IMG/VR virus record: IMGVR_UViG_3300036859_000343
Location: 1-29,159 of that record
Length of the DNA stretch: 29,159 nt
Source of the DNA: a virus
Reading direction: 5' to 3' (one strand)
The notes under the pieces are model-generated. The model saw nothing but the letters and a program-made list of their open reading frames with translations, was not told the DNA's origin and did no database searches. A program made the position numbers and the translations under genes. Shown one piece after another: positions 13,235 through 21,120 of this stretch (positions within the stretch are counted from its first letter, which is position 1; the number at the start of each line of letters is the position of its first letter).

Positions 13235-14514
13235 TGGGACTGCTCGAGCGGCTCGACCGCTGGATGTTCCCTCCGACCGAGTCTCACGCCATCGACAAGA
13301 TGAAGCTGTGGGGAACCGGACAGGACATCGGCGACCCTGTCCACGCGGGTGTCTTCGTCTCCCAGGAGTCCGCTCTCAGGCTCTCGGTGGTGTGGCGCTG
13401 CATCAGCCTCATCTCGGGGACGCTGGCCGGCCTTCCTGCCGACGTGGTGCGCAAGCAGGACGAGATCCGCAGGCCGGTCGATCGTCCGCCGGCGTGGCTG
13501 AGCATCCCGAACCCGGAGGCGAACTGGTTCGAGTTCGTCGAGCGCATCTTCGAATCGCTCCTGATGGACGGGAACGCCTTCGTGCTCATCTCGGCGAGGG
13601 ACTTCCAGGGCTTCCCTTCGGAGATCTGGACCCTGAACCCGCGTCAGGTCGTCGTCAGACGTAGGCCCACAGGGAAGATCTATTTCACCTGGGCCGGGGA
13701 CCAGGAGTTCTCCAGGTACGGACCGAGCGATCCCCTCGGGGACATCCTGCACATCAAGCTGAAGACCGCCGGTGGGCTGAGGGGGCTGTCTCCCATCGAG
13801 GCGGCACGTCAGGCTATCGGGCTCTCCCTGGTCACGGAGAAGCAGGGAGCGAAGTTCTTCGGCAAGGGCCAGACGATGTCCGGTGTGATCCAGCTGCCGG
13901 ATACGAGCGGGGCGAAGTCCCGCGAGCACATCGAGTTGATGCGCGAGACCTGGGAGGAGGCCCACGCTGGTTCTGACAAGTCTCACCGTCCCGGCATCCT
14001 TACGGGCGGGGCGACGTGGCAAGGGATCACCATCACGCCGGAGGATTCGCAGTTCCTCCAGACTCGGGCGTTCCAGGTCGAGGACATCGCGTCTCGGTTC
14101 TACGGCATCCCCCCCCATCTCGTCGGGCTGACCGAAAAGCAGACCAGCTGGGGGACCGGCGTCGAGCAACAGGGGATCGGGCTGTATCGGTTCACCCTTA
14201 AAGAGCATCTGGTCCGGTTCGAGACGGCGATGTCCTCGCTCCTTCCCAGGGGCCAGTTCCTCCGTCTGAATCCATTGGCCTTGCTCGAGGCCGACGCCGA
14301 GACCAACGCCAAGGTCTTGCAGATGGAGCTCCAGAACGGCGTGATCAACTTCAACGACTGGCGGGCGATCCTGGACAAGCCACCCCGTCCCGGTGGGGAC
14401 CGGTACATCCTGCCGCTCAACTTCCAGATCCTGACGTCCGGTGGAGTGGCTGAGCCCACGCCGGCTCCCGGTCCGAACGGCAACGGGCAGGTGCCCGTGG
14501 AGGTGACTCCATGA
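13234..14514 (+). CDS. Portal protein (HK97 family)
   Basis: Forms the ring at the head vertex through which DNA enters and leaves. The 426-residue protein starts at ATG 13234 (TGATG overlap with the terminase). Family markers are SALRLSVVWRCISLISGTLAGLPADV near residues 45-70, LLMDGNAFVL near 109-118, GGLRGLSPIEAARQAIGLSL near 183-203, and GIPPHLVGLTEK..SWGTGVEQQG.G.YRFTL in the stem and wing region. The last 30 residues are a Pro/Gly-rich tail. Length is normal for the HK97 type. Confidence 0.95.
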   Translation: MGLLERLDRWMFPPTESHAIDKMKLWGTGQDIGDPVHAGVFVSQESALRLSVVWRCISLISGTLAGLPADVVRKQDEIRRPVDRPPAWLSIPNPEANWFEFVERIFESLLMDGNAFVLISARDFQGFPSEIWTLNPRQVVVRRRPTGKIYFTWAGDQEFSRYGPSDPLGDILHIKLKTAGGLRGLSPIEAARQAIGLSLVTEKQGAKFFGKGQTMSGVIQLPDTSGAKSREHIELMRETWEEAHAGSDKSHRPGILTGGATWQGITITPEDSQFLQTRAFQVEDIASRFYGIPPHLVGLTEKQTSWGTGVEQQGIGLYRFTLKEHLVRFETAMSSLLPRGQFLRLNPLALLEADAETNAKVLQMELQNGVINFNDWRAILDKPPRPGGDRYILPLNFQILTSGGVAEPTPAPGPNGNGQVPVEVTP

Positions 14515-15428
14515 GAGAACGACTCGTCGCGGACATCCCACGCGAGCTCGCGCAGGTCCAGTCCCAGGGGAACATGCTCAAGGGCTACGCCTCGGTCTTC
14601 GACCACCCCATCGACTCAGGGAACGCGCTGTATCCCCAGACGACCTACGTCAAGCCGGGGGCGTTCACGCGGACGCTGAAGAATAACCGCGAGCAGGTCC
14701 AGGTGCTGTTCAACCACGGCCACGATCCCCGCTACGGAGAGCTGCCGATCGGCACTATCTCCCGCCTCGAGGAGGACAAGCGAGGGCTCTACGCTGAGGT
14801 GCAACTCCACGACGGACCAGACAACGCGAACATTCGAGCCGCTCTGGCCTCCGGAGCCCTCAGGGCGATGTCGATCCAGTTCGAGACCATCGCCGAGGAT
14901 CTCGCTGACGATGGGGCCACCCGCAACCTCCGGGAGATAAAGCTGTGGGAGTTCGGCCCGGTTACCTTCCCCGCCAACCAGGCGGCTACGGCCTCTCTAC
15001 ACTCGATCGCAGGCTTCGCTGTGGAACTCCACTGGGACGGCGCCGCGGCCATGCGCTCGGCCTCGTCCGCCGCGGAGTTCCGCCAGATCGCATTCGAGCG
15101 GAACAACGACTCCGACCCCGACACCGCCGCGCATTGGACGCTTCCCCATCACCCACGACCGGGAGCGGGACCGGACTCGGTCGGGGTGGGTGCGGCGCTG
15201 GCGGCTCTGTCCGGTGCCAGGGGTGGGGCACCCGACCTGAAGCAGTCCGTCGAATCTGTCCGTTCACATCTTCAAGCGCACCAGTCCGAGTCATCCTCCG
15301 AGGCTCGCGAGAGCACCCTCGATGAGGCCCGACTCACCTGGGCGAGGAATGCGAGCCGAACGCTCGAGCAGGAAGACGAGGTGCTCGCTGCAACCGCGGC
15401 TCGTTTCGCCAAGCTCAAGGAGAAGTGA
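14511..15428 (+). CDS. Prohead protease (HK97 type, peptidase U35)
   Basis: Cuts the capsid delta domain during head maturation. ATGA overlap with the portal. The 305-residue protein shows GYASVFDHPID, then VLFNHGHD with the catalytic His, PIGTISRLEEDKRGLYAEV, GALRAMSIQFE with the catalytic Ser, and LWEFGPVTFPANQAA. The protease domain fills the first 170 residues. The other 135 are low-complexity and helical, perhaps a self-cleaved scaffolding extension. Confidence 0.93.
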   Translation: MRERLVADIPRELAQVQSQGNMLKGYASVFDHPIDSGNALYPQTTYVKPGAFTRTLKNNREQVQVLFNHGHDPRYGELPIGTISRLEEDKRGLYAEVQLHDGPDNANIRAALASGALRAMSIQFETIAEDLADDGATRNLREIKLWEFGPVTFPANQAATASLHSIAGFAVELHWDGAAAMRSASSAAEFRQIAFERNNDSDPDTAAHWTLPHHPRPGAGPDSVGVGAALAALSGARGGAPDLKQSVESVRSHLQAHQSESSSEARESTLDEARLTWARNASRTLEQEDEVLAATAARFAKLKEK

Positions 15429-16729
15429 TGGAAGTTAGGGAACTGATCCAGAGCCTGCATGACAAGCGGGTGAACATCCGGGCACAGCAGTCCGAGCTCA
15501 TGTCCCAGATCGAGGCCAACCTCGATGGGGAGGTGGGCGAGGACAAGGCCAAGTGGGAGGCGATGGACAAGGAGTTCGCCGACCTCGGCAGCCGGATCGA
15601 CAACCTGCTCACCATGCAGGAGAACGACAAGGCCCTCGATGAGCAGCGGGCACGGTTCGAGAAGGTCGTCCGTGACCCCAAGGTGATCGAGCGCTCGGAG
15701 AGCTCATTCGTCGAGCGGATGCGGAACTGGCTCAAGGCCGGTCTGCCCGATAGCGAGACATGGGCTCCGAAGTCCATCACGGTCCCAGTCATGTCCTTGG
15801 CTGCGAATCCCCGCAGGGACGGGTACATCGAGTACCACGACCTCACCAAGGGCACGGCAACGGACGGGGCCGAGTTGATCCCGACCGGGTTCGTCCGCAC
15901 CTTGCAGGAGCACCTGGTCGAGAACAACGGCATCCGTCGGACCAACGCGCAGGTCTTCACCACGGCAAGCGGTGAGAACATGCTCGTTCCTAAGACGACG
16001 GGGCATGGCACGGCAACGCTGGTGGCTGAGGGTGGTGCGTTCCTGGAGAACGACCCACAGTTCGCTCAGGTCACGCTGGCTGCCTACAAGTTTGGTCAGA
16101 TGATCCAGGTCTCGACCGAGCTCATCCAGGACTCGGCGGTCAACCTGCTCGAGTACCTCGGTAGGGCGGCCGGAACGGCCATCGGTGTGTCAACCGGTGC
16201 ATACAATGTCACCGGGACCGGCACGGCGCAGCCGGAGGGCATCGCGAACTCACCGACCGCCGGCGTGACCGGCGGCGCCGGTTCGGGCCTGACGGTGCTG
16301 GCGAACGACCTGATCAGCCTGTATCACTCGATCGTCTCGGGCTACCGGGCGCGCGGCTTCTGGGTCATGAACGACCTGACCGCCGCGTTCATCCGGAAGC
16401 TTCGCGATGACACGGGTGGCTCGGGCCTGGGTAACTTCGTCTGGCAGCCGGGTCTGCAGGCAGGAGCACCGGATACGATCTTCGGTAGGCCGGTCGTCAC
16501 CGATCCGAACGTCGCGGTGATGGCGATCAACGCTTACTCGATCGCGTTCGGTGACTTCTCCAGCTACTTCGCGTTCCGTGATGTCTCCACGGTGCAGTTC
16601 GACCGCTCGGACGACTTCGCGTTCTCCACGGGGCTCGTCTCGTTCCGCTCGAGCCTGCGGACGGACTCGAAGCAGCTGATCAACGGTGCCTCCGGTGCCG
16701 TGAAGTTCTACCGCAACGGCGCATCGTAG
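15428..16729 (+). CDS. Major capsid protein (HK97 fold)
   Basis: ATG 15428 is chosen because AAGGAGA ends 3-4 bases upstream; GTG 15425 is an alternative. The 433-residue precursor starts with a coiled-coil delta domain (about 1-95), which the preceding protease should remove. The HK97 fold follows: GTATDGAELIPTGFVRTLQEHLVENNGIRRTNAQVF at the start of the mature part, VAEGGAFLENDPQFAQVTLAAYKFGQMIQVSTELIQDS, the GFWVMNDLTAAFIRKLRD helix, and IFGRPVV, with IAFGDFS..FAFRDVSTVQFDRS near the end. A strong RNA hairpin follows the stop. Confidence 0.95.
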   Translation: MEVRELIQSLHDKRVNIRAQQSELMSQIEANLDGEVGEDKAKWEAMDKEFADLGSRIDNLLTMQENDKALDEQRARFEKVVRDPKVIERSESSFVERMRNWLKAGLPDSETWAPKSITVPVMSLAANPRRDGYIEYHDLTKGTATDGAELIPTGFVRTLQEHLVENNGIRRTNAQVFTTASGENMLVPKTTGHGTATLVAEGGAFLENDPQFAQVTLAAYKFGQMIQVSTELIQDSAVNLLEYLGRAAGTAIGVSTGAYNVTGTGTAQPEGIANSPTAGVTGGAGSGLTVLANDLISLYHSIVSGYRARGFWVMNDLTAAFIRKLRDDTGGSGLGNFVWQPGLQAGAPDTIFGRPVVTDPNVAVMAINAYSIAFGDFSSYFAFRDVSTVQFDRSDDFAFSTGLVSFRSSLRTDSKQLINGASGAVKFYRNGAS

Positions 16730-16737
16730 GCCGGGAC

Positions 16738-16765
16738 AGGGGAGGGGCCTTCGGGCCTCTCCCCT
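16738..16765 (+). terminator. 12-bp hairpin with UUCG tetraloop after the capsid gene
   Basis: AGGGGAGGGGCC (16738-16749) pairs with GGCCTCTCCCCT (16754-16765) with one G-U pair, closing a C(UUCG)G tetraloop, a very stable loop. There is no T-run after it; the next ribosome site AAGGAGG begins 8 bases later. It is more likely an mRNA-stabilising element or a partial attenuator that sets capsid above downstream genes than a full terminator. Confidence 0.6.
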
Positions 16766-16783
16766 ACTCCTCAAGGAGGTCAC

Positions 16784-16954
16784 ATGGCGAAGGTGAAGGT
16801 GCGCGTCCTGTACCCGTCGGCATTCGCCGCGCTTGGCGTGGACACCGAAGGGGCAGATGAAGCCAGCGTGGAATCCGACCAAGCCGACTGGCTCATCACT
16901 TCGGGCTATGCCGAGGCCGTCAAAGCCAAAGCTCCGCCGAAGAAGGCTGACTGA
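16784..16954 (+). CDS. Small protein downstream of capsid gene (56 aa)
   Basis: AAGGAGG lies 5 bases before ATG 16784, and the stop overlaps the next start (TGATG). The protein has a short strand start (MAKVKVRVLYPSAF), a helix ending in DQADWLITSGYAEAVK, and a Lys/Ala/Pro tail. Small proteins of the layout V-x-V-L...A.WLI..GYAE are frequent just after capsid genes. The role is not known. Confidence 0.7.
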   Translation: MAKVKVRVLYPSAFAALGVDTEGADEASVESDQADWLITSGYAEAVKAKAPPKKAD

Positions 16955-17319
16955 TGGCTATCAACGGGATCGGCTCAGACCAGAAGGCGAACCTGTGCAC
17001 GGCCCTGACCGGAAACGTCGACTCGGACATCGTCTTCCGCGGGATGCGCGAGGCCGGTGGCGCGGTGGTGATCACCTCGGCGGTGGGTGCCACCCCAACG
17101 GTGACGGTGAACATCCGTGGGTCGGTGGACGGGATCAACTACTTCAACGTCCCCTATGCCCTGGTCGCCACGCCGCGGACGTTCGTCCTGACGGCCATCA
17201 CGATCACTACTGCGGTCACGACCAGTTACCTGCTCCAGGAGCTGGTCCCGTGGCAGTACATCAAGCTGGTGCTGTCCGCTAACACCAATGTCACCCTGAC
17301 GGCGGACGCCTACCTGTGA
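16954..17319 (+). CDS. Beta-rich virion protein, possible head decoration (121 aa)
   Basis: TGATG overlap. Ala/Thr/Val-rich strands alternate (GGAVVITSAVGATPTVTVNIRGSVDGINYFNV, TFVLTAITITTAVTTSYLLQELVPWQYIKLVLSANTNVTLTADAYL). The NI.GS.DG..Y..V.Y string and the WQYIKL...T.NVTL end resemble carbohydrate-binding-like sandwiches of small phage structural proteins. Location between capsid and connector suggests head decoration; not proven. Confidence 0.6.
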   Translation: MAINGIGSDQKANLCTALTGNVDSDIVFRGMREAGGAVVITSAVGATPTVTVNIRGSVDGINYFNVPYALVATPRTFVLTAITITTAVTTSYLLQELVPWQYIKLVLSANTNVTLTADAYL

Positions 17320-17858
17320 GCGATCCCTTCGCCACCGCGGCCGAGCTCAGTCAGTTCATCGGCAACCCCGAGCCGGACGACCTGTCGAGGATGCAACTGT
17401 TCCTGGGTCTCGCCTCCTCGGAGATTCGCCGTTTCACGGCGCAGACGCTTTCGGAGGTCGCAGCCGACGTGGTGACATTTCCGCCGACGGATTGGGATCG
17501 GCTGATCCTTCCCGAGCGTCCGGTGACGGCGATTACTTCGGTGCTGGTCGGTGTCTCCGGCTATACGAATTACCGCTTCACCAGGGCCGGGGTGATCCAT
17601 GAGTTGTCAGGGCTGGAATGGACCCTGGGTGCGACCGTGACCTACAACCACGGCTACCCAGAGGTCTCCAACGAGTACCAAGCGGTCAAGGGCGTCTGCC
17701 TCGAGGCAGCCTCCAGGGCGTACACGCTGAACGAGCGAAGTGCGTCGGAGGCGATGGGCTCGACGCTGATGGAGTCCGCAGGGTATGCGCCGGAAGTGTT
17801 CCTGACGATGGGAGAGAAGATGCTCCTGTCCGATTTCGGCTCGGTGCTCGTTGGCTAG
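17316..17858 (+). CDS. Head-tail connector, gp6-like adaptor
   Basis: GTG 17316 in a GTGA overlap. The 180-residue helical protein follows the head-tail adaptor pattern: FATAAELSQFIG, QLFLGLASSEIRRFTAQ, a beta hairpin with LPERPVTAITSVLVG, VTYNHGY..V, then AVKGVCLEAASRAYTLNERSASEAMGS and a C-terminal GEKMLLSDF helix. It forms the ring that docks on the portal. Confidence 0.82.
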   Translation: MSDPFATAAELSQFIGNPEPDDLSRMQLFLGLASSEIRRFTAQTLSEVAADVVTFPPTDWDRLILPERPVTAITSVLVGVSGYTNYRFTRAGVIHELSGLEWTLGATVTYNHGYPEVSNEYQAVKGVCLEAASRAYTLNERSASEAMGSTLMESAGYAPEVFLTMGEKMLLSDFGSVLVG

Positions 17859-18216
17859 CGGCCTCCGCATCCTGGGGATCTCTGAGACCAGGGCTGCGCT
17901 CAAGCGCGTGCAGCTCCAAGCCGAGGCGGCGGCTGGCCCAGCGGCTGAGTCAGGCGGACAGGTCGTGCAACGTGAGATGGCCTCTCGAGCCCCCAGGGAC
18001 ACGGGGCACCTCGTCTCGCTCCTCGGTGTGGAGGAAGACTCCAGCGGCAGCGGAGCCATGGCGCGTGCCGGCTCGGATGCGCCCTACGACCGGTTCGTGC
18101 AAAGAGGTACCAGACACATGGCGGCGCAGCCCTACGGCGAGGAAGCGGCCGTAGCGGCGGCACCGGGGGTCGTGGCTTCGATGGCCGCGATCTTCAAGGC
18201 AGCGGTCGAAGCATAA
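17851..18216 (+). CDS. HK97-gp10-like head-tail joining protein (121 aa)
   Basis: The only plausible start is TTG 17851, inside the end of the connector gene (8-base overlap). RVQLQAEAAAGPAAESGGQVVQREMASRAPRDTGHLVSLLGV is the hallmark of the gp10 family (the ..AP..TG.L..S segment). YDRFVQRGTRHMAAQPYGEEAA is the second conserved block. It joins the completed tail to the head. Confidence 0.83.
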   Translation: MASGLRILGISETRAALKRVQLQAEAAAGPAAESGGQVVQREMASRAPRDTGHLVSLLGVEEDSSGSGAMARAGSDAPYDRFVQRGTRHMAAQPYGEEAAVAAAPGVVASMAAIFKAAVEA

Positions 18217-18225
18217 GGAGGCAAG

Positions 18226-18552
18226 ATGGCAACACTGACCGTGCAGAACAGCCTGATCACGGGCCTGGCACCGACGTATTCGGCGGTCTCGGCGTCCGAC
18301 GTGTTCCAGAACGACGGTAGGACGGTGATCTACATCAAGAATGGCGGGGGCTCCCCCGACACGGTAGGGATCGACTCCACCGTGGCCTGCAATCAGGGCT
18401 TCGATCACGACGGTGGAGGCTCGGTGACCAACGGCACCGAAAAGGTCTTTGGGCCATTCGAGATGACGCGGTTCAACAACTCGAACGGTCAGGTGACGGT
18501 GACGAACTCGTTTCTCACCTCGGTCACCTGCGCCGTTATCCGACTTCCGTAA
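18226..18552 (+). CDS. Small virion protein, likely tail completion or decoration (108 aa)
   Basis: AAGGAGG precedes ATG 18226. The protein is beta-rich: VQNSLITGLAPTYSAVSASDVFQNDGRTVIYIKNGGGSPDTVGID, then FGPFEMTRFNNSNGQVTVTNS and TSVTCAVIRL. The pattern of a N.GRT.I.IKN strand and FGPF.M..FN...G.V.VT resembles small sandwich proteins found between joining and tube genes. It may help close the tail or bind the head. Confidence 0.65.
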   Translation: MATLTVQNSLITGLAPTYSAVSASDVFQNDGRTVIYIKNGGGSPDTVGIDSTVACNQGFDHDGGGSVTNGTEKVFGPFEMTRFNNSNGQVTVTNSFLTSVTCAVIRLP

Positions 18553-18564
18553 GGGGGAGGTGAC

Positions 18565-18990
18565 ATGACCAAGCAAGCCGGATACCTCGGGTTCCTGAAG
18601 CGGAACACGACGGGATCGACCTATGCCACGGTCGGGCAGATCATGTCCATCGGACCCGTGGGCTCCGAGCGTGCTCTGATCGACGTCTCGGCTCATGGTG
18701 ACGTGTGGGCGGACTTCCTCCCCGGCCGACAGGAGGGCACCGAGGTCGAGCTCAACATCGCCCTAGATCCCGCCGATGCGCAGCACGTGGCGATCAAGAC
18801 CGACTACGACTCCTCATCGCAGACGGCGCGGAATTACCAGCTCCAGCATCCGAACTACACCACAAGGGCTGTGCAGTTCCCAGCGATCGTCATCGCGTAC
18901 GAGGAGGAAGCGACCGACGATGGCGCCTATGAAGCTCACGTCACGTTCAAGGTGGTGTCCCCGGGTCTGACGACCCCGGTGCCGTCGTGA
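18565..18990 (+). CDS. Major tail tube protein (141 aa)
   Basis: GGGGGAGG lies just before ATG 18565. The sequence TGSTYATVGQIMSIGPVGSERALIDVSAHGDVWADFLPGRQEGTEVELNIALDP is typical of siphoviral tube proteins, including the loop with D-V-(S/T), the F.PG..EGTEVE..I strand pair and the closing AYEAHVTFKVVSPG. It lies immediately before the tail chaperones and tape measure, as expected. Confidence 0.88.
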   Translation: MTKQAGYLGFLKRNTTGSTYATVGQIMSIGPVGSERALIDVSAHGDVWADFLPGRQEGTEVELNIALDPADAQHVAIKTDYDSSSQTARNYQLQHPNYTTRAVQFPAIVIAYEEEATDDGAYEAHVTFKVVSPGLTTPVPS

Positions 18991-19406
18991 GCACCCCAAG
19001 GGAACGCATCCTTGCAAAGAGCAAAGCCAAGCGCGTGCCCTTCTACGTCGACGAGTGGGAAGAGACGGTCTTCATCCGGATGCTCTCGGTCGACGACCAG
19101 GCCGAGCTCTCACAGGGGAAGTCGCAGGCCGAGATGGTATCGGCGGTCCTCATCGCCTCGCTCGAAGATGAGGAGGGCACGCCTATCTTTCTGGCTGAGG
19201 ATGATGAGGCGATCCGGAAGATGCCTTTCATTGCTGTCCTGGAAGTGTTCGGTGAGGCCGCGAAGCTCAACGGTCTGACGAACAAGGAGCTCGAAGAGGC
19301 GATGGAGTCTTTCAGGCAAGCCCGGATAAAGTCCGGGCCTACCGACTCGCCCTCGCCCTCGGCCGTACGCGAGATGAACTCGGAGACCTCAGCAGTTCCG
19401 AGCTGA
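18987..19406 (+). CDS. Tail assembly chaperone, short form (G-type)
   Basis: GTG 18987 in a GTGA overlap. The 139-residue protein has the usual start of actinophage G proteins (ERILAKSKAKRVPFYVDEWEETVFIRMLSVDDQAELSQ), an acidic helical centre, and FRQARIKSG. After that the zero frame gives only Ser/Pro-rich filler to the stop at 19406. It binds the tape measure during tail assembly. The gene also yields a longer product by a -1 frameshift (see 19328-19642). Confidence 0.85.
   Translation: MSTPRERILAKSKAKRVPFYVDEWEETVFIRMLSVDDQAELSQGKSQAEMVSAVLIASLEDEEGTPIFLAEDDEAIRKMPFIAVLEVFGEAAKLNGLTNKELEEAMESFRQARIKSGPTDSPSPSAVREMNSETSAVPS
19320..19338 (+). promoter_or_regulatory. Candidate -1 ribosomal frameshift site in the tail chaperone gene
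   Basis: Zero-frame codons CGG ATA AAG TCC lie where the G frame must pass to the -1 frame. AAG preceded by A can slip to AAA. A 6-bp hairpin, GCCCGG (19320-19325) with CCGGGC (19333-19338), holds this ATAAAGT in its loop. The site is not a standard X XXY YYZ heptamer. TTTC at 19310-19313 is a weaker alternative. Confidence 0.45.
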
Positions 19407-19642
19407 CCGATTGGATGGCGTTCGAGCAGGTCCACGGTCCTTTGCTGATCCACGAACGGGTCGACTTCGGCTTCGCCATGCTGGGCTGGCTGATGGCGAA
19501 CGCTTGGTCGCGCAAGCGCCGTAAGTTCACGGAGTTCCTCCCCCCCTGGTACGACACCAAGCTCTCCGGTGATTTCACGGAGGGATTCGAGCGTCTGCTG
19601 AGGCTGGGTGAGGAGAATGAGAGGCAGCTATCCCGACGATAA
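19328..19642 (+). CDS. Tail assembly chaperone, T-type extension (made by -1 frameshift)
   Basis: Read in the -1 frame relative to the G gene, this segment encodes KVRAYRLALALGRTRDELG, SSSELTDWMAFEQVHGPL and MLGWLMANAW, the exact style of T-domain extensions in phage tail chaperones (YRLALALGRT....L....S..L..W.A). It has no sound start of its own: ATG 19415 falls inside the conserved W-M-A motif. The fused G-T protein would be 218 residues. It ends at TAA 19640-19642, which overlaps the tape measure start. Confidence 0.82.
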   Translation, partial: KVRAYRLALALGRTRDELGDLSSSELTDWMAFEQVHGPLLIHERVDFGFAMLGWLMANAWSRKRRKFTEFLPPWYDTKLSGDFTEGFERLLRLGEENERQLSRR

Positions 19643-21120
19643 GCACGCTGACAGTCGACGTCGTCTCGAACACGTCGAAGTTCTCCAAGGGTCTGAAGAT
19701 CGCCATCGGTGGCCTTGCCGCGCTCGCCGGCGGTGCGGCCTTTGCCTTCGGCAAGTTCGAGGAGGCCGAGAACGTTCAGCAGCAGACCGCCGCGGTCTTG
19801 AAATCCACCGGCGGCGCAGCTGGTGTCACGGCCAAGCACGTCCAGAATCTCGCTGGCGATCTATCGAAAGTCTCCGCTGTCGATGATGAGGTCATCCAGT
19901 CCGGGGCGAACATGCTCCTGACATTCAAGAACATCCAGGGCCAACGGTTCGACCAGGCCGTGACCGCGGCCCTAGATCTGTCGGCCGGGTTTGCCGCCGC
20001 CTCAGGTTCCTCTATCAACATGAAATCGGGAACGATCCAGCTCGGCAAGGCCCTGAACGATCCCATCGCCGGGATGTCCGCGCTGACCCGAGTTGGTGTG
20101 CAATTCTCCGATCAGCAGGAAAAGCAGATCACCAGGCTGACTGAATCTGGCAAACTCCACAAGGCTCAGGGCATCATCTTGCAAGAGGTAACCAGCCAAT
20201 TCGCCGGAAGTGCACAGGCTCAGGCCACTGCCACCGGAACTATGCGCGTGGCGTTGGAGAACCTAGCCGAGACCATCGGGAAGTCTCTGGCTCCAGCGAT
20301 GACATTCCTCGCGGATCTATTCACCGATGTTGTCGGGTTCCTACAAGAGAACGTCGGACCAGCATTCGATGCCTTCAAGGAAGGCATCATGAACGCCTGG
20401 GATGCCATTAGGCCCTTCGCTGAGGCCATCGGAAGTGTTCTGATCCCGCTGTTCCAGACGATGTGGCACACGATCCAGAACCGCATACTCCCGGTGCTCG
20501 AGCGGCTGAAACCGCTATTCATCGTGATCGGCGCCGCCATCGCTGTGATGGCGACCATCATCCTCGCGCAGTTCGCCCTTGTGGTGACCGCAATCGGCTT
20601 CGTCATCGACAAGTTCCTAGACCTCGTCGGATTCATCCGGGATAAGGTCGTCGAACCGATCGGAAACTTCCTCGCCCGGATCGGCGATTTCATCGGGAAA
20701 ATCGCCGGCTGGATAAAGGACCGGTTCATCGCAGCATGGCAGGCCGTCAAGGAACCCGTGCTTGCCGTGCTGGATGCGATCGTCGGGGCCATAAAGGATC
20801 TCATCGGCTGGATCAAGGAAGCCATCAACTGGCTTGGCCAGCTCGGTCAAGGTGTCTCGGATGCTCTCGCCGAACGGGGGGCGGCTGAAGGAGTCTTCAG
20901 CGGCATCCGGCTCCCCGGTGCTCAACATGGGGGCATCGTCACCCGCTCGGGGCTGGCGATGGTCCACAAGGGCGAGGCGTTCTCCGGCGTCAACAACGAG
21001 ATGGGCTTCGGCGGGATCAACGGCGACATCGTGCTGCAAGTCGACGGCCAGACCTTCGCCAGGATCACGCGAGATCAGCTCCGCAAGCTGGGCAATCGGA
21101 ATGCGGGCACCGGCCTGTGA
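19639..21120 (+). CDS. Tail tape measure protein (apparent AUA start)
   Basis: Sets tail length and occupies the tube lumen. The coding pattern in this frame begins with STLTVDVVSNTSKFSKGLKIAIGG, a standard tape measure start, yet the codon before it is ATA (19639). The in-frame stop at 19618 excludes anything further upstream than 19621. The first ATG/GTG/TTG in frame is TTG 19798, which would cut off about 53 conserved residues. ATA overlaps the T stop as ATAA. The protein would have 493 residues, short for the class, implying a tail near 70-75 nm at about 0.15 nm per residue. Features include a conserved MSALTRVGVQFSDQQEKQI block (about 145-165), a hydrophobic span near 293-323, and the C-terminal GGIVTRSGLAMVHKGEAF motif. 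There is no lytic domain. Confidence 0.88.
   Translation: MSTLTVDVVSNTSKFSKGLKIAIGGLAALAGGAAFAFGKFEEAENVQQQTAAVLKSTGGAAGVTAKHVQNLAGDLSKVSAVDDEVIQSGANMLLTFKNIQGQRFDQAVTAALDLSAGFAAASGSSINMKSGTIQLGKALNDPIAGMSALTRVGVQFSDQQEKQITRLTESGKLHKAQGIILQEVTSQFAGSAQAQATATGTMRVALENLAETIGKSLAPAMTFLADLFTDVVGFLQENVGPAFDAFKEGIMNAWDAIRPFAEAIGSVLIPLFQTMWHTIQNRILPVLERLKPLFIVIGAAIAVMATIILAQFALVVTAIGFVIDKFLDLVGFIRDKVVEPIGNFLARIGDFIGKIAGWIKDRFIAAWQAVKEPVLAVLDAIVGAIKDLIGWIKEAINWLGQLGQGVSDALAERGAAEGVFSGIRLPGAQHGGIVTRSGLAMVHKGEAFSGVNNEMGFGGINGDIVLQVDGQTFARITRDQLRKLGNRNAGTGL

Noticed and set aside
13183-14541. Long minus-strand open frame of 452 codons opposite the portal gene
   Set aside because: It is fully antisense to a clear portal gene, and its translation is Arg, Pro and Leu-rich with no pattern, as expected from high-G+C third-position bias.
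19415-19642. Independent 75-residue gene starting at ATG 19415
   Set aside because: The ATG lies inside the conserved T-domain motif and has no ribosome site. The coding pattern continues upstream in the same frame to about 19328, so a frameshift extension explains it better.
19798-21120. Tape measure start at TTG 19798
   Set aside because: It lacks a ribosome site and would discard the conserved STLTVDVV...KF N-terminus encoded from 19642.
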